Below are positions 44,900-57,364 of a DNA stretch of 64,000 bases, one piece after another (position 1 is the first letter of the stretch; every line of letters begins with the position of its first letter). This DNA is from Odiellus spinosus. Taxonomy: Eukaryota > Arthropoda > Arachnida > Opiliones > Phalangiidae. The notes below the pieces were generated by a model. That model did not search any database. It had not been told where the DNA came from and saw only the letters and a list, made by a program, of their open reading frames with translations. The stretch is taken from assembly GCA_963920705.1 (NCBI GenBank), contig OY987225.1:17935492-17999491 (forward strand), written 5' to 3'. The position numbers and the translations under genes were made by a program.

Positions 44900-46140
44900 G
44901 GCTTTATCTGGTACTAGTGCTTCTTGTTTACGTGTTTTAACATTACGTATTAATGTTATGGGAGTCATTCCGAACGAATTACGTGTTTCTTCCGTATTGA
45001 AACCCTTGTACAGGCTATATATTCCTACCATAGTCTTTAATCCTTGACGAGATGATCTTGATACATTAAAATGAACTTTATTTTTTTGTCGTTTGTAAGA
45101 AAATGTAATCGGATTTAAGAATCAAACATAATGATAATACCGGTATTTTGAAGTATTAACGACCCTGGAAATGACCGATAACCGAAAAAAGGTGAACTTG
45201 ACAATAAAATAAAATCTCGTTAATTTTCAAAACACTTCTATACAATAATATCTTTTAATCTCTATATACCTGATTTCTGATTAAAAAAAAAAGGAAGAAC
45301 TACGTCACAAAATGCTATTAAATTTTCAGGTCGTCTAGCGGCTGGCAAATCAGCTCGAATGACAAACAGCAAATCATTTTCTACGAAAGGTAAAACGTCG
45401 TAAAGAGATCCCAAAACTGGCTCTCTGCCATTCCTAAGTGCCAGCTTTAATTAGTGGGCTCACTAATTAGTGAAAATTAGCCATTTATTGAGTTTTTTCT
45501 ATCAACATGATTTCTTTGCTTTTGAAACCCAAAAGACATATATTAGCAATACTTTTCGTAGGGGGTAGGGGGCAAGGACCCGATTTTTAAATATTGCAGC
45601 CGTAAAGATCACTATTTCTTCGACCGATAGCCTTCCTGTTTGTTAATCTGGGATCGGTGGAACGCGAAAATGAAAAAAGCGGCACACCATATTATTTTCT
45701 CATAGACTATTAATACAATGGCAGGGTGCTGTAAATACCCTATTTATTTAAAGTTTTTGAAAAAGCGAAGCGAGAGTCGGGGTTAGATGACACACGCTGC
45801 TCGACCCAATACCTTTCATTGGCATACCCTTCATTGGTTTTTAAAAAGTAGACGGTATTTTCTACGGGACGCTTGTAGAAGGGTTTCAACTCTGGTAAAA
45901 TCGTGCTCACATTCGGGAGCAAACGAGAGATAAATGTGTTTTGTATGGGACACCTGTCTAAGCGTTTCAACATAAGTTATTTCCTTCGCTGTCTTCCCAG
46001 CTTAGCGAAATTTAGCTCGGCCATATTTACTGTAAAGTTTTATTATGTTACTTAATAAACAACTACACTATTTACCATGAAAATGTATTTTCATTCTTGT
46101 TTAAATCGCGTTAGATAACGAAACGGATTTACCGGCATTA
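44900..46140. other. No gene seen
   Basis: Short open frames only, with no splice context or recognisable domains. Confidence 0.5.
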
Positions 46141-46440
46141 TGTTGAGTAAAATAAGTGATAATATAAAAGAACTTGTGGGTGCTACATTTTGCTTAAATG
46201 TTGCTAACTACGTCACGAAATCACGTGGCGTTAAGGTTATACCGGGCAGTTATTTCCGTTTTCATCAGGAACTGTCTATCTATAGATAGACAGTTCCTGT
46301 TTTAATAAAACGCTAGGGGTCATAGGGTTCAGAAGTCACTCTGGAGAGACCCGACCTTGAGAGCTAGCACGGATATAGAAAAAAATAAGCTCGGTGCTCT
46401 CGAGTGCTATTAGCTTTACAAGGTCTTACATTCCCGAAGT
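46141..46440 (+). repeat. Dispersed repeat X (inverted partner at 50440-50720)
   Basis: Shares cacgaaatcacgtggcgtta, gggcagttatttccgttttcat, aaaacgctaggggtca and gatatagaaaaaaataagct with the reverse strand of 50440-50720. Copy X carries the extra palindrome at 46266-46299. Confidence 0.8.
46266..46299. mobile_element. 34-bp perfect palindrome inserted in repeat X
   Basis: Half-site CAGGAACTGTCTATCTA is followed directly by its complement. It is flanked by ttttcat and ttttaat (seven positions, one mismatch), and the partner repeat at 50572-50588 has the uninterrupted site with a single ttttcat (read on the other strand). This looks like a minimal insertion element, two TIRs back to back. Confidence 0.7.
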
Positions 46441-46891
46441 ATGATAGCAACTATTGGAATATATGGGGTTAAAAACTTTCAAGAGCAACCTTTTTCCTAA
46501 TAGATTTTATGTAGTAACTGTTTCCTCACCAATTTAAGAACATTTTCTTATAAACTTTTGGTGTCTGATACATTTCAATCGATTTTTTTTGTACAAAATA
46601 AATGTACTTTCACTAACACTAGACAAATAATGTCACGAACGATTAAGCAGAGACGTAAAGATAGTACAAGACTACCTTCACTTTTAAGTATTATTGTAGG
46701 CATTAATAACTTTTTCATACTTGAATGTTTCTGGGTGAATTCCGAATGCTTTAAAATATACACATTACGAGTAGACAACGAGCCGAGGAATCCGGCGTTC
46801 GTTTTGGATGACTCCCTCGTTACGCACGAAATATTTTATCAAGCGCATGCTCGTGTGTAAAAAAATATTACGAGTCAATTCTGGCGATTAA

Positions 46892-47216
46892 AGGGTAACA
46901 CCCAACTAAATCCGAAAAACATTGATATCATATTTCAAGAAAATCAATATAGAAATCAAAGCTCTATCACTTTATTACATTAAAGTAAACAACGTCCCGT
47001 AGCTTAATACTATCAGCAAAGGACCGAGTAAATGTACCGGCAGATGTATTTGAAAATATAAAGGATTTTATAGAAATTATAGGACCACTGGGGTGCCTGA
47101 AAACGGGTAAAAACGCGAATTTCCAATCCTCTTTCCGAGAAAACTGTAGAATATTTTAAAGTGAAAATTTTTAAAATTTAGAATTGGAGGGAATATATTC
47201 TACCGCGTGTCTCCCT
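46892..47216. mobile_element. Possible TTAA element containing a solo arm of the 52851 family
   Basis: TTAA|agggtaacac at 46888 and gcgtgtctccct|TTAA ending 47220 form a weak inverted pair. Within it, 46966-47045 matches the left arm of the element at 52851-53213 (cgtagcttaatactatcagc). Boundaries are tentative. Confidence 0.35.
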
Positions 47217-48192
47217 TTAAGTTGGCGAAACCCAATCTGTTTAATTTGTAAAGGTGAGGAAAGCGTGAAACGAAATAAGGGCATTATACAATGAAAGAAT
47301 ACACTTAAACCATATTTCAGCCTAAAATATATTTGCTACTATACTAAACAAACCTTGGAAACTGTACCATTTTGAGGTTCACGTCTCATTTAATTCTTTT
47401 TGAAGCCTTATAAATTTGAATTTAAGGGTTTTGCCTGCGAGGAAACTCAGGCATAGTTCAAATGTATACCTTTAATCACTTTTTTTTTTGCGCTTAATTT
47501 TAGATTAGTCTTGATTGGTTTAGGAAGAAATTTAGCTAAGTCGCTTCACTCCAAACCACTTTCAAAATTACGAGGAGATAAAATTGTTTTACACATAGTG
47601 AAAACAATTTAAAGTTTGATTAATATTCTTATTTTTCTTAAAATAAATTTGGATTTGGTTTAATAGTATGTTTTTGAGATAAACTGTTCGAAATATTATA
47701 AATGGTAGCTAGGTTCGAGACTTCGAGTTGGGGTAAACCTAAAACAGCGTTGAGGCTGTTAAAGAAAGAAAACAGAAAATGCCTGGCAAGGGTTACGAAA
47801 CCGATTTGGCACTCTATTAACTTAACTTCATTTGCACGTCTTTAAAATGGTTCCATGATTTCGAACATGTTTTTCTGATCATTTGCTGCCCAATATCCAA
47901 TCGGCTCTTACATTAGGACTACGTTCAGCAAAGCTTTCTGGAAAGATCAGTGTTGACTCGGATGAGTCACCGCTTTTAGTGAACGGCCAGTCGGCCATTT
48001 TTCATTTCAAGTATTGAAGTCACGAATGGCAGCGCTGAGCCAGTGGTTGGTATCCGTCGCTTCATTCGGAAAATATTTTCGAGTAAAAAACTGGACATTA
48101 CTTAATGTTTAACCGATGTGCCTTTGACAACAAAACTTTGTTGAACGCTTCCTATCAGTAATGGGGTGTTTCTGATCTTGTCGTACAGAATT

Positions 48193-48700
48193 AAGCGTCG
48201 CTTTTGGTTGGTACGCCTTTGATCCCACCAAGGTCACTTACACGCGATGTGATGCCTACGTCATTAGTGACTGTTATTGCCGATAGAGGCGGTACTAGTA
48301 CGTTTCGGTGGTGGGCCCTTCCTTCCCACCATCTCTGCCACTAACGCGCCTGCGCAGCTACGATTATTGGCTTGATGACCGCTAGAGGCGCCAGCGAACC
48401 GCCCCACCAAATCTGGAAGGCAGAAATAGCTGCATGTCGCGTGTCCAAGGTGAAACCCTTGATAAGTCAATCCTCTTATCAAGAAAACGACTTTCATTTT
48501 GGTGACTCGGTGACTAACCGCTAACGCAGCGCCGAGTGTCGTGAAGTCAGACTCGAAATTAAAAATGTCGTTCAGGATAAGCAATGACTCACCAGACTGA
48601 CTGCTGAAAGATAGCCCGAGTTACTAAAATAAAAGTCCGGTTTTTGATGAATATGATCTTGGTGATGTCAAAGGCGTACTAACCAATAGCGTTTAAGTCA
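48193..48700. mobile_element. Composite: inverted-repeat element with a nested CATAGAC-family fragment
   Basis: Outer arms: cgcttttggttggtacgcctttg...ccaccaaggtcac on the left; gatcttggtgatgtcaaaggcgtac...aaccaatagcg on the right. Between them 48238-48470 matches the MITE at 33698-33984 (ggcttgatgaccgctagagg, gtcgcgtgtccaaggtgaaaccc) without its left end. Confidence 0.6.
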
Positions 48701-49441
48701 CGACGTCAATTGTAAAAATTATAATGAAGTACAGTTTTTACTGAAAAGTAGCCTAGGAATTAAACCAAAAGGCAATACGTTCTATATACGGACTTTCGCG
48801 CGCCCGGCAAGTACCAATGTACTTGTTCTCTATAAAATAATGTAAATATCTTGATATGGTTTTCGTTTTCGTCCTCCCTTGAGTCCCTTAAACTTTACAG
48901 TTATTAGAAATGAGATGCTTTATCTTTTAAGGCAGACGATGGAGCAGACTTGTAAAATGCTGGGGTCAGAGATAAAATGAGGGTTATGGGCGTTAAACAT
49001 TGGAATAAGAGATGAGCCACTATAGCCTATTCGCACGCACGAAGTGAATCGCGGCTGTCTCAACGGGAAGAAAAGAATAACCAAGCCCTCCTTAATGATA
49101 GTTTCGAGTTGGTTCGCACCTACGCATGACCGATCATGCTCTACGAACCTTTCTTATTTTTTTTTTCTCATTCTCTTCAATTTTCATGGTAAAAATAGAG
49201 AAATACACGATATATATAAATTATATATATACTATATATTCGAAGATTCACAGTATACCTATAGTGTTACGTTTATAATGCCATCTCATTAAATTAATGA
49301 AGCGAAAAAGAATCAATGTAGCGTGAAAAGATTTTAAATTTCTCTTAAAGGAGAGGTATGAACCCCAAATTGGCATTCAAAATTATATCACGTTGGTGAA
49401 TTTATTAGAATATAATCAAGTTTGTTCGTTTAAACTTTAAA

Positions 49442-49841
49442 GGGAGAATGCAACCTAACATCAAGTGATTTTTTTATCGATTTCTTATTGTTTGAATAGG
49501 CCTAATCTACCAGTAAAAAGTTTACAAAACAAATATTAAACTAGAAATAAATTTAAAACTTACCCGGAAAATAGGCTTAGCGCGATTCATGGAGATCATG
49601 ATTCCCTCGCGTATAAGGTCTAGCGACCAATCGAATGCGATTGAAAGTCTCGTGGAGATCTCGCATGAACGACGGGTCTTTGCTCATTGGTCGCTAAGCC
49701 AATTTTCCGGGTAAGTTTTAAATTTATTTCTAGTTTTTTTTTTTTTTTTTTGTTTTGTAAACTTTTAATTGGTGGATTAGGCTTATTTAAACCGATAAGG
49801 AATCGATAAAAAATCACTTGTTATTAGGTTGCATTATACCT
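49442..49841. mobile_element. 400-bp foldback element with TTAA target, about 170-bp arms
   Basis: TTAA (49438-49441) | agggagaatgcaacctaaca ... gttattaggttgcattatacct | TTAA (49842-49845). Arms continue through aaataaatttaaaacttacccggaaaat and its complement. Truncated relatives lie at 18265-18460 and 61470-61735. Confidence 0.85.
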
Positions 49842-50439
49842 TTAAATAACCTTAGGCAAGCAAATAACCAAACATTTCATTGGAATTTAGTCAAACTAAG
49901 TCCTGATCGATTAATAAGAAACGTAGATTTAAGATTTCTTTCTTAAAGGGCTCGTGCTCGCCTAGTTCGCCGAGCTAGGCAGCCAAGACTTAGCATCTGC
50001 AAGTTTCGGAACTTTGGAAATTGATTATAAAATAACGAAATATTTTTGGTGAGTTATATTATTGTTTATCTCATTATTTTAGCATTCTTTATCGATTAAA
50101 AATAGGTTGTTTCGGCCTTTCATTCTCCCTTTAATACATTAAAAAATTATAACTTACAGTTAATTGTAGCCGTAGAGAAGATACAAAACTCGACCTTCTT
50201 GCTGAATTATCCAAGAAGAATCTGAAATGAAAACATTAGGGATAATTAGTAAAAACATTTTTTTTATTCTGAAGCCGAACTTTTAAACCTTCAGTAATAT
50301 GTGCAAAAAATCTGAGGCCGTCGTTTTAGACTTTTTTCCACCTAACATTTATGCAACGTTCCAAAATAATTTCACGAGTTTTTTTTTTATCAAAAATAGT
50401 TGCCATCATAAAAGAGGAGGAGCTTACTTAGAGAATGTT

Positions 50440-50720
50440 GCCGTCGAAGTTTGTAAAGCTCATAGCGCTCGTGATCACTGAGCATGTCTTAAGCTTATTT
50501 TTTTCTATATCCTGGTGTCAGCTCTCAAGATCGGGTCTCTTCCGAGTGACTTCTGAGCCCTCTGACCCCTAGCGTTTTATGAAAACGGAAATAACTGCCC
50601 TGTATAGCCTTAACGCCACGTGATTTCGTGAGCAACATTCCAAAAAGATGTCGCACCCACAACTTTATAATATCAACTATTCGGAAAGCAATTGCTCATA
50701 ATATAGTTTAAACAATCTGT
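50440..50720 (-). repeat. Dispersed repeat Y (partner of 46141-46440)
   Basis: Inverted relative to repeat X. It has the uninterrupted sequence gcgttttatgaaaacgg at 50572-50588, the empty site for the 34-bp palindrome. Confidence 0.8.
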
Positions 50721-50764
50721 TTTTGTTACGTTTATAGACTGGACAATATAACTGTAATGACTAA

Positions 50765-51259
50765 CAAGGAGACTACCCGAGGTGTTTATCGCCGATTTTG
50801 TTCAAAGTTAGCCATAATGTAGACCTATATAAGATGTTAAAATCCCCAAAAGGAGACGACGCACTACCCATTAGTTTGGCCATGGCAACAGAAAATGTAT
50901 TTGGCCATGAAGCACCTTCGTCGAAAAAACGAAATTTCTTTTCCCTATTTTTCCCAAAAATGGTACCAATTTTAGCCCAGCAAAGTCCCAATTTACCCAA
51001 ACTTGATGAACTTTACCTAGATATGAACTACATTATCCATTTGACAATTTCGAGCCAATTTGAAAAGGTTTCACAGGTACCCCCTTGTGAAACCGAGAAA
51101 ATCGGGCATGCTTTTTTCAATGGCAACGTTTTCGGTTGCCATGGCCAAACTAATGGGTAGTACGTCGTCTCCTTTTGGGGATTTTCATATCTTATATAGG
51201 TATACATTATAGCACACTTCGGACAAAATCGGTGATAAACACCTCGGGTAGTCTCCTTG
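50765..51259. mobile_element. 495-bp MITE, CAAGGAGACTACCC ends, about 110-bp arms
   Basis: caaggagactacccgaggtg ... cacctcgggtagtctccttg, arms continuing to catggccaaactaatgggtag. taa flanks both sides (50762-50764, 51260-51262), compatible with a 3-bp TWA-type duplication as in PIF/Harbinger. The 120-codon + frame inside spans both arms and is not a gene. Confidence 0.8.
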
Positions 51260-51262
51260 TAA

Positions 51263-52070
51263 GGGTTGCAGACGAAAATGCCTATTGTGCAAATACTTTA
51301 TCCAATTGGATAAAATTGAAGGCCTTTTATCAACATATTTGATATGTTTTCTAATTATTGGTCAATGTTTTGGGCGTGAGACACGTGGAATAGCCCAATG
51401 AAATTATACTACTAGGAATCATATATTTGTACCTAAACCGTTTAAAAAGAAGAGGGAGACCCCTCTTACTTTGCGCAATTAATCATGCAAATTATTTCTT
51501 CTGCAAATATTTCAAAACTATTATAAAAACTAGGTAACCTCAACCTCGATTAAGGTTTCTTAACAAAAAGCATTTCGGTCTACTTAACCTAATCTTTCAG
51601 CCTTGACCCTCTAGTCATCTCCAAAGATCATTTTTACGAATTAAATTAATTATATATAGACCCAATATTATAATACCCGGCACGCCATTGGAAAACCTAT
51701 TTTATTAACCAGCAACCATGCATTGTTATGAAAAAAATCGGTGACTTTTATAATTATTATTATCATTTTGTAAAACAGAGGTATATAATTTTTTTCTGTT
51801 TTTAATTAATATACTTCATTTATTAGTCAATTTCATTGAAAAAGGGCTATTGTTTGAAACGACTGTAATACTTTTACCTACACCTCCCCCAAGGGTAGGG
51901 TGAATCTCTTACTTTGTTGGGGGGGTAGGCGTTGCCGTTAGAAAAGACGAAATACAACTTCTCGCGTATGATTACTCGAAAAACGCGTAAACCACTTTGA
52001 AAGTGAAGGTGACAAAGTGAATGTGAGACACGGAATGTGGCAAAATGATCCCCATTGACTTGTATACATT
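51263..52070. other. No gene seen
   Basis: Only a C-rich/G-rich inverted pair (tacacctcccccaag at about 51880, ttgggggggtaggcg at about 51917) stands out. Confidence 0.45.
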
Positions 52071-52073
52071 TGT

Positions 52074-52630
52074 AGAGCTCAGAATTGGTATAACATAAAT
52101 TGTTAATTGAACAAGGCTATCGTGAATGTCAATCAGATATCCCTTCGAGAAAAAATCCATTTCTTATTCGAGTTAACGGATTCGAATGTAATGCAAACTT
52201 TTATTCGTAGTTTCGTACTCATTGTTATAGGAAATGGATACGTTATACGAGTTATTCATTCGCCGAAAATAATATTTGAAACTCGAGTTTCCTCGCGAAT
52301 TTTAACCGAAAATTAAGATATAGAAGCTAGAATGTAGTGATAGTCCTTTCAATTTAGATTAAAATGTAATGATTATATTTCATTCTACACGGATTTCGAG
52401 AAACGTCATATTTTTATCTTCGCGTTATCCGTTTGAATAAACGCGTAAATTGTTTATTAATCAAGCTTCAAATTTTATCTCCGGATAATTCGTATACATA
52501 TGATATACGTCTGTTAATATAATCTGTGTTTTTATATTAACAAAACAATTTATCCGAGATTAAAATATCTGAAGAAAAGCCTAGTTATCAATGGATATAC
52601 TAAGTTATTCATTATCCAATTCAAAGCTCT
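52074..52630. mobile_element. AGAGCTC-ended element, second near-full-length copy
   Basis: Starts agagctcagaattggtataac and ends attcaaagctct; closely matches 42103-42644 in direct orientation. Confidence 0.7.
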
Positions 52631-52850
52631 AGGCAACCGTAAGAGGTGTACTCACTCTATGGGCTTGAACATCTTGTTAAACTTGTATCTGGCATTCTAC
52701 ACTAAATAAAGTTACGTGCTCTTACGATTTAACCTTTTTCTTTAAATTATTCTACAGGTATTATTTTACGAAACTTTTATCATCAAATCAAGTATTAATG
52801 ACTGGTAAGTGTAGTTAAATTTTCTTAAGTAATTAATAATATCAAAAGTC

Positions 52851-53213
52851 TATCACTTTAAAGTAAACAACGCCCCGTAGCTTAATACTATCAGCAAAAG
52901 TCTAGGTAAATGTACCGGCAGATTCTGATTCGAGACACTCTAGCGGCCACGGATGGTGTAAATAATGAACGGAGGAAGCATCACTCTTCTTGGGGAGTTG
53001 GGGTGGAAGACTATAAAGCCAAGTGCAGCCCGCCTGAATTACGTCCCTCTTTCTCGACTCAAAATATCGAGGAAGAGTCCAAACCACTCGAGCCAGACAG
53101 TAATGATGACTTTTTTGGTTTGTTTTAAGTGATGAGCTAATACATTTACCTGGACCTTTCCTGATAGTATTAAGCTACGGGGCGTTGTTTACTTTTACGG
53201 AATAAAGTGATGG
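52851..53213. mobile_element. 363-bp inverted-repeat element with a coding-like core
   Basis: tatcactttaaagtaaacaacgccccgtagcttaatactatcag ... on the left is mirrored by ctgatagtattaagctacggggcg...aataaagtgatgg on the right. The core 52920-53128 is GC-richer and open on + (52910-53128), ending in acidic EPDSNDDFFGLF. It may be a remnant of the full element's protein. A solo arm lies at 46966-47045. Confidence 0.65.
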
Positions 53214-53884
53214 ACGTTTGGTAATTAAATTATTAATTTAAGTAGCATTTTCAAAAGGATCGTTAAAAAACGATTTATTTTATCTAAATTAATGGCATAG
53301 AAAACATTACCGAGAGAGTAAAAATAAATATTTTATAATCGCCATCTTCGAAATTTTTTAAAACCAATTCTCTTCATTTTCAAAGGGATATATGTTAAGT
53401 GTTAACCGGATTCAAACGGTGTTTTTCGGAAGTTTCCAATTAACCCAAATACCAAAGAAAAATTACATTCAAGGAAGGGTTTGAATTATTTTTTTAATGT
53501 AGGTAGTTCTGTACGCCCATTAATGCGGAGGCCCGCGTTATCCAAAAAAATTTCGCCTTAGGATATTTTTACTGATCGTTTTGATAGGAAATCTGGGCTG
53601 GTTAGTCTAGGATATAAAAATCTAGGAAGGAAATGTCGTCAAAACTGTTATCGTATTTTTTTTTTTTTTTTTTTTTTTTTGCTTGGCCTTAAATACTGGG
53701 ATGTTCAAAACAAAAGGTTTTATACAATAGGACAAACAATGATCATTTTTAAAAAGAATTTTTATGTTGTTTGAAGGACGGTATATACCAAACCGCCGGC
53801 ATGGCAAAAGTTTATTTTGAAGTGACAATGAAATGAAAAATATATTATGCTCAATTTATCAATGTAATTATTATATATGGTGGC

Positions 53885-54150
53885 GGCGGGTAATTCCGTC
53901 CGATTTTTATAAAATCACCAAGAAAACTCTCCCAGTGTTAACCGTGTCCAATTTAGGTATATCTTGTTATAAATTGAACTTTTACGCGTATTTCAAGCTA
54001 TTTTGCTTTCCATAACTTTAATTATTCTAAAAGATACGAGTCGTTTTTCAAAATCAGTCGACGCGGCCAATTCCGTCCAGAAGAGCGTAATTCCGTCCGG
54101 CCTTTGTCTAATTCAGACCAGTGGCGGGTAATACACGTCCACCTGTAGAT
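53885..54150. repeat. Scattered taattccgtcc repeats
   Basis: gggtaattccgtccg near 53890 and ccaattccgtcc, gtaattccgtccgg and gggtaatacacgtcc near 54068-54143 share a core within 260 bp. A long poly(T) run lies at 53656-53680. No gene seen in 53215-54464. Confidence 0.4.
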
Positions 54151-54464
54151 AAGTAGCGCCTAATTTACGGACAATTTTACTGAGTTTCAAAGGCGACTAA
54201 AATATCCACAAGAACATCTTCCAATTTTTACAGAGTCAAAAACCACGCCATATTATGTTCTAAATGAAACAGCTTTTGAGAACTTTTCACAATCGGGAAA
54301 ATCATAATATTTCAGCATAATTTTATTTGTAAATCGATTTATCAAAGTCGGTCGACATTGCAATATTTAAGTTAAAAGAAAAAAAAAAAAAATACTTTTT
54401 TAATGTTTTTGTAAAAATTGGAGCTCAACAGTTTTATTCTAATTGAGATATGGCTATCCTATAT

Positions 54465-54801
54465 CAGAAGCCGATGAAACCCTCCTTTGAAGTCTACTAC
54501 TCCAATGTTCCATATAGCGCTCCTCTCTGTATGGGTAAAATTCCCAATTTTACGAGTTAGAAGGGGTCCTAGTTCATCCCCCCTGTCTACGGAAAATTGG
54601 AAATTCTCTCTCTCCACAAACGACGAGGTTTTTTGGACGAACTCCAAGGCTGCTAGAGTAATTCGCTCGACGAGCTCCCGCTCCGAAAACATCTACCGTT
54701 AGGAGGCGTACGAATCGCGCCTTTTGAGAATAACCCATACAGAGAGGGATAGACAAGACCCGGGAGTAATAGACTTCAAAGGAGGGTTTCATCGGCTTCT
54801 G
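54465..54801. mobile_element. 337-bp MITE, CAGAAGCCGATG family, copy 3
   Basis: Ends cagaagccgatgaaaccctc / gagggtttcatcggcttctg, same orientation as 20846-21183 and highly similar to it. Flanks (cctatat / ttataat) do not form a clean duplication, unlike the other two copies. Confidence 0.88.
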
Positions 54802-55462
54802 TTATAATTTAAAGTTATTCCAATCGCCGGCCTGTTTTCATAACGTTAAGACGTTACAAGCGCTGCTGAAAGCTGAAATAATATGATTGGCCCGATTTTA
54901 TATTTACTTTTATTGAAACTTCATCAAACTTTAGAAATTTTTTTAAACAAATCGAATAATTGTTTGAAAATTCTCGAATATGGTTTTTGGCATGGTGATT
55001 CCGAAAATAAATTGAAAATCTGTTCCATTTTTAGCTCGAATTAAGATTCCATTTAAGATAAGCGTCCATTTAACGTTAATACTTCTAGGCTTTGTCTGCA
55101 ATTTTTTCTCTTTAATGGTATAAGGAATCGAAATAAATTATTTTTTTCGCGGATTTCATTTACCCTTCAGGAGCGTCCAAATTAAACAGATCTTTAGAAT
55201 ACTTTCGTGAGATAGTTAAACACGATTTCGGAAGAATATAATGTATTTCAATTGGCGCGTGAAAAAATGTCACGCCGACAAAAATGTTTTAGGTACCTGG
55301 CTTCAAATACTTACACGTTCAAAAGGTATTTATCTAGATCTTACTTTTATTTGAAAAGTTATTGTCCTTAACAGAACCGTGAAATACTCAACTCTTCGAT
55401 GTATGATGTTTCCCTATAAAGGGGTGGCGAAGAGGGCATTTCATTTATTTATTTAGGCTTAA

Positions 55463-55635
55463 AGGCCTTGGATTTCTTCTGCCTGTAACCTGCCTGTTTC
55501 ACTGGAAGTGGGCTCACCTTCTGAGCTTCCCCTGTGATTCATTCATTCATTCATTCATTCATGGATAGCAATGCAATAGAAAGCCTGGAGGGTGAGTTTG
55601 TTTCCAGGGTGACAGGCAGAAGAAATCCTAGGCCT
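55463..55635. mobile_element. 173-bp MITE with TTAA target
   Basis: TTAA (55459-55462) | aggccttggatttcttctgc ... gcagaagaaatcctaggcct | TTAA (55636-55639). The centre holds an (attc)n microsatellite at about 55536-55561. Confidence 0.85.
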
Positions 55636-55984
55636 TTAAAGTAGACACAAAGGCTGACTCGATTCAGGCCTTATCAAATTGATATCACACCAAATCATTC
55701 TTAAATACGACGTATTTGCCCCATAGTAAAATGTACAGTTGCGGATAGCAACCTTTTTTACCTAAAAACGTTGCAGCGATACGCGTTCTGCCTGTGATTG
55801 TACTAAGTTTTGCGTTTGACGCTAATTTTAGGCATGAAACACAAATATGTGTTTATGAATTTGTCTCTTAAATATTCATAAATAGTTTTTACATACGCGT
55901 GACGTCGGTTTTACTTTTCATTTCAATTGGTTCTGATAGAATAACGAAATAAATCGGATTTCCCAATGATCAGAAAATCCTTAA

Positions 55985-56581
55985 ATGGCCTTTCACACCA
56001 GCCAATTTTTCGCTTCAACTAGTTGGCCCAATTAATTCTCGCAATTAAGTTCACAAGCTTAAATAAGTAAATAATTAAAAATACATCTAACAATTTTTAC
56101 GAACAGTCAATTAATCCATATATGTGTGACGTCACATCTTTCGTCACGTCAAGTTTTCTTTCGAATGATATTTAGATTTGAAGGTTAATTTCAGTCGCTT
56201 TCAGAAATACTCTTCATCTTTAATATGTCTCTTCAAAATTATTTAAAATTTTATTTCGCTATTCGAAATAAACTAATCAAACCGCAACCCAATCCTCAAT
56301 CGAAAAGAAAATGGCAACTTGAGCTCGTGGATAATTTTCAACTATCCAGATTGACCGGAAAATAATCCCTAACACGTGGGGTATACGTCATATCTCTAAT
56401 CCGTGAAATTCTGGAAATTGGCCCGATAAGTTGCCATGAAATTGGGTCAGCCACCCAAATTCTCTGGGGCGATTTTAATTTCGTTAAATTGACCAATTTT
56501 TGTTCACATGGATCAACAAGTTGATGCAACTCGAGTTGTCCCAACTAGTTGGAGGTAAAAACTGTCCAATGTGAAAGGCCC
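55985..56581. mobile_element. 597-bp element with TTAA target
   Basis: TTAA (55981-55984) | atggcctttcacaccagcca ... ccaatgtgaaaggccc | TTAA (56582-56585); arms reach caactagttgg / ccaactagttg. The interior carries a TGACGTCA-type palindrome (gtgacgtcac, 56137-56146) and no gene. Confidence 0.8.
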
Positions 56582-57364
56582 TTAAAATAAGGGTCAAAAA
56601 TTCCTTCAAAATGAAAAAAACAGGTTGCGATGTTTAACAACAGTTCAAAGCTAAATAAATTTAATTTCGTGGATTAAATAATCTTTAAATAAAGGAAATT
56701 ATGGTTTCTAACAGCTGTGGTCGCAATCAAAGGCAATTTTGTAATTAACCGAAACGAAGTAAGAGGCTTTTTGTAATTATAATTATTATTATTATATTAT
56801 GTATATTATTGTGCCACATAATTAGTTATTATTAAAAAACGACATTTAATTGCTAGTTATTTCTATTAGATATTCATAAAAATGGTGGCAACATCATTTT
56901 TAAAAGCAGGCATCATAAAATTGAGGGATATTTTTTCCCGATTTTTTAACGCATAGTAAAAATTAATTAATAAAATTTAATTACCTTAAATTTAATTACC
57001 TTATGATTTAATTAAATACAACTCAAATTAATTAGTACAGTTAAAAGTTGTATTAAAGTTCTCATTAACTTGATCACCGAACTACGGTTATGAAACTATC
57101 TACGAAGTTTCCAGTTGTATATAAACAAGAAGAAATGTGGAAATGAAATATCACAATCCTTAACGGTATAGTAGATGCATGACATAAATGAATATATTCT
57201 ATTACTCTCTAGCGCGCAGGGTTATTTTAAAGGTTAACAAGCAGCTAGATCCACGACCACCGAATATTAACATATAATAATATATCAACGCCTCCTATAT
57301 TTTATCCAAAGGAGGAAATCTAGTTTGGCAATTTTACACTAGAGAGGCGCGATTAACCAAAGAT

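Noticed and set aside
50798-51160. 120-codon + strand frame
   Set aside because: It runs through both arms of the MITE at 50765-51259.
54459-54792. Overlapping frames MFSEREL... and MKPSFEV..., also near 20950 and 39126
   Set aside because: They recur because the CAGAAGCCGATG MITE recurs; they sit on TIRs and face both strands.
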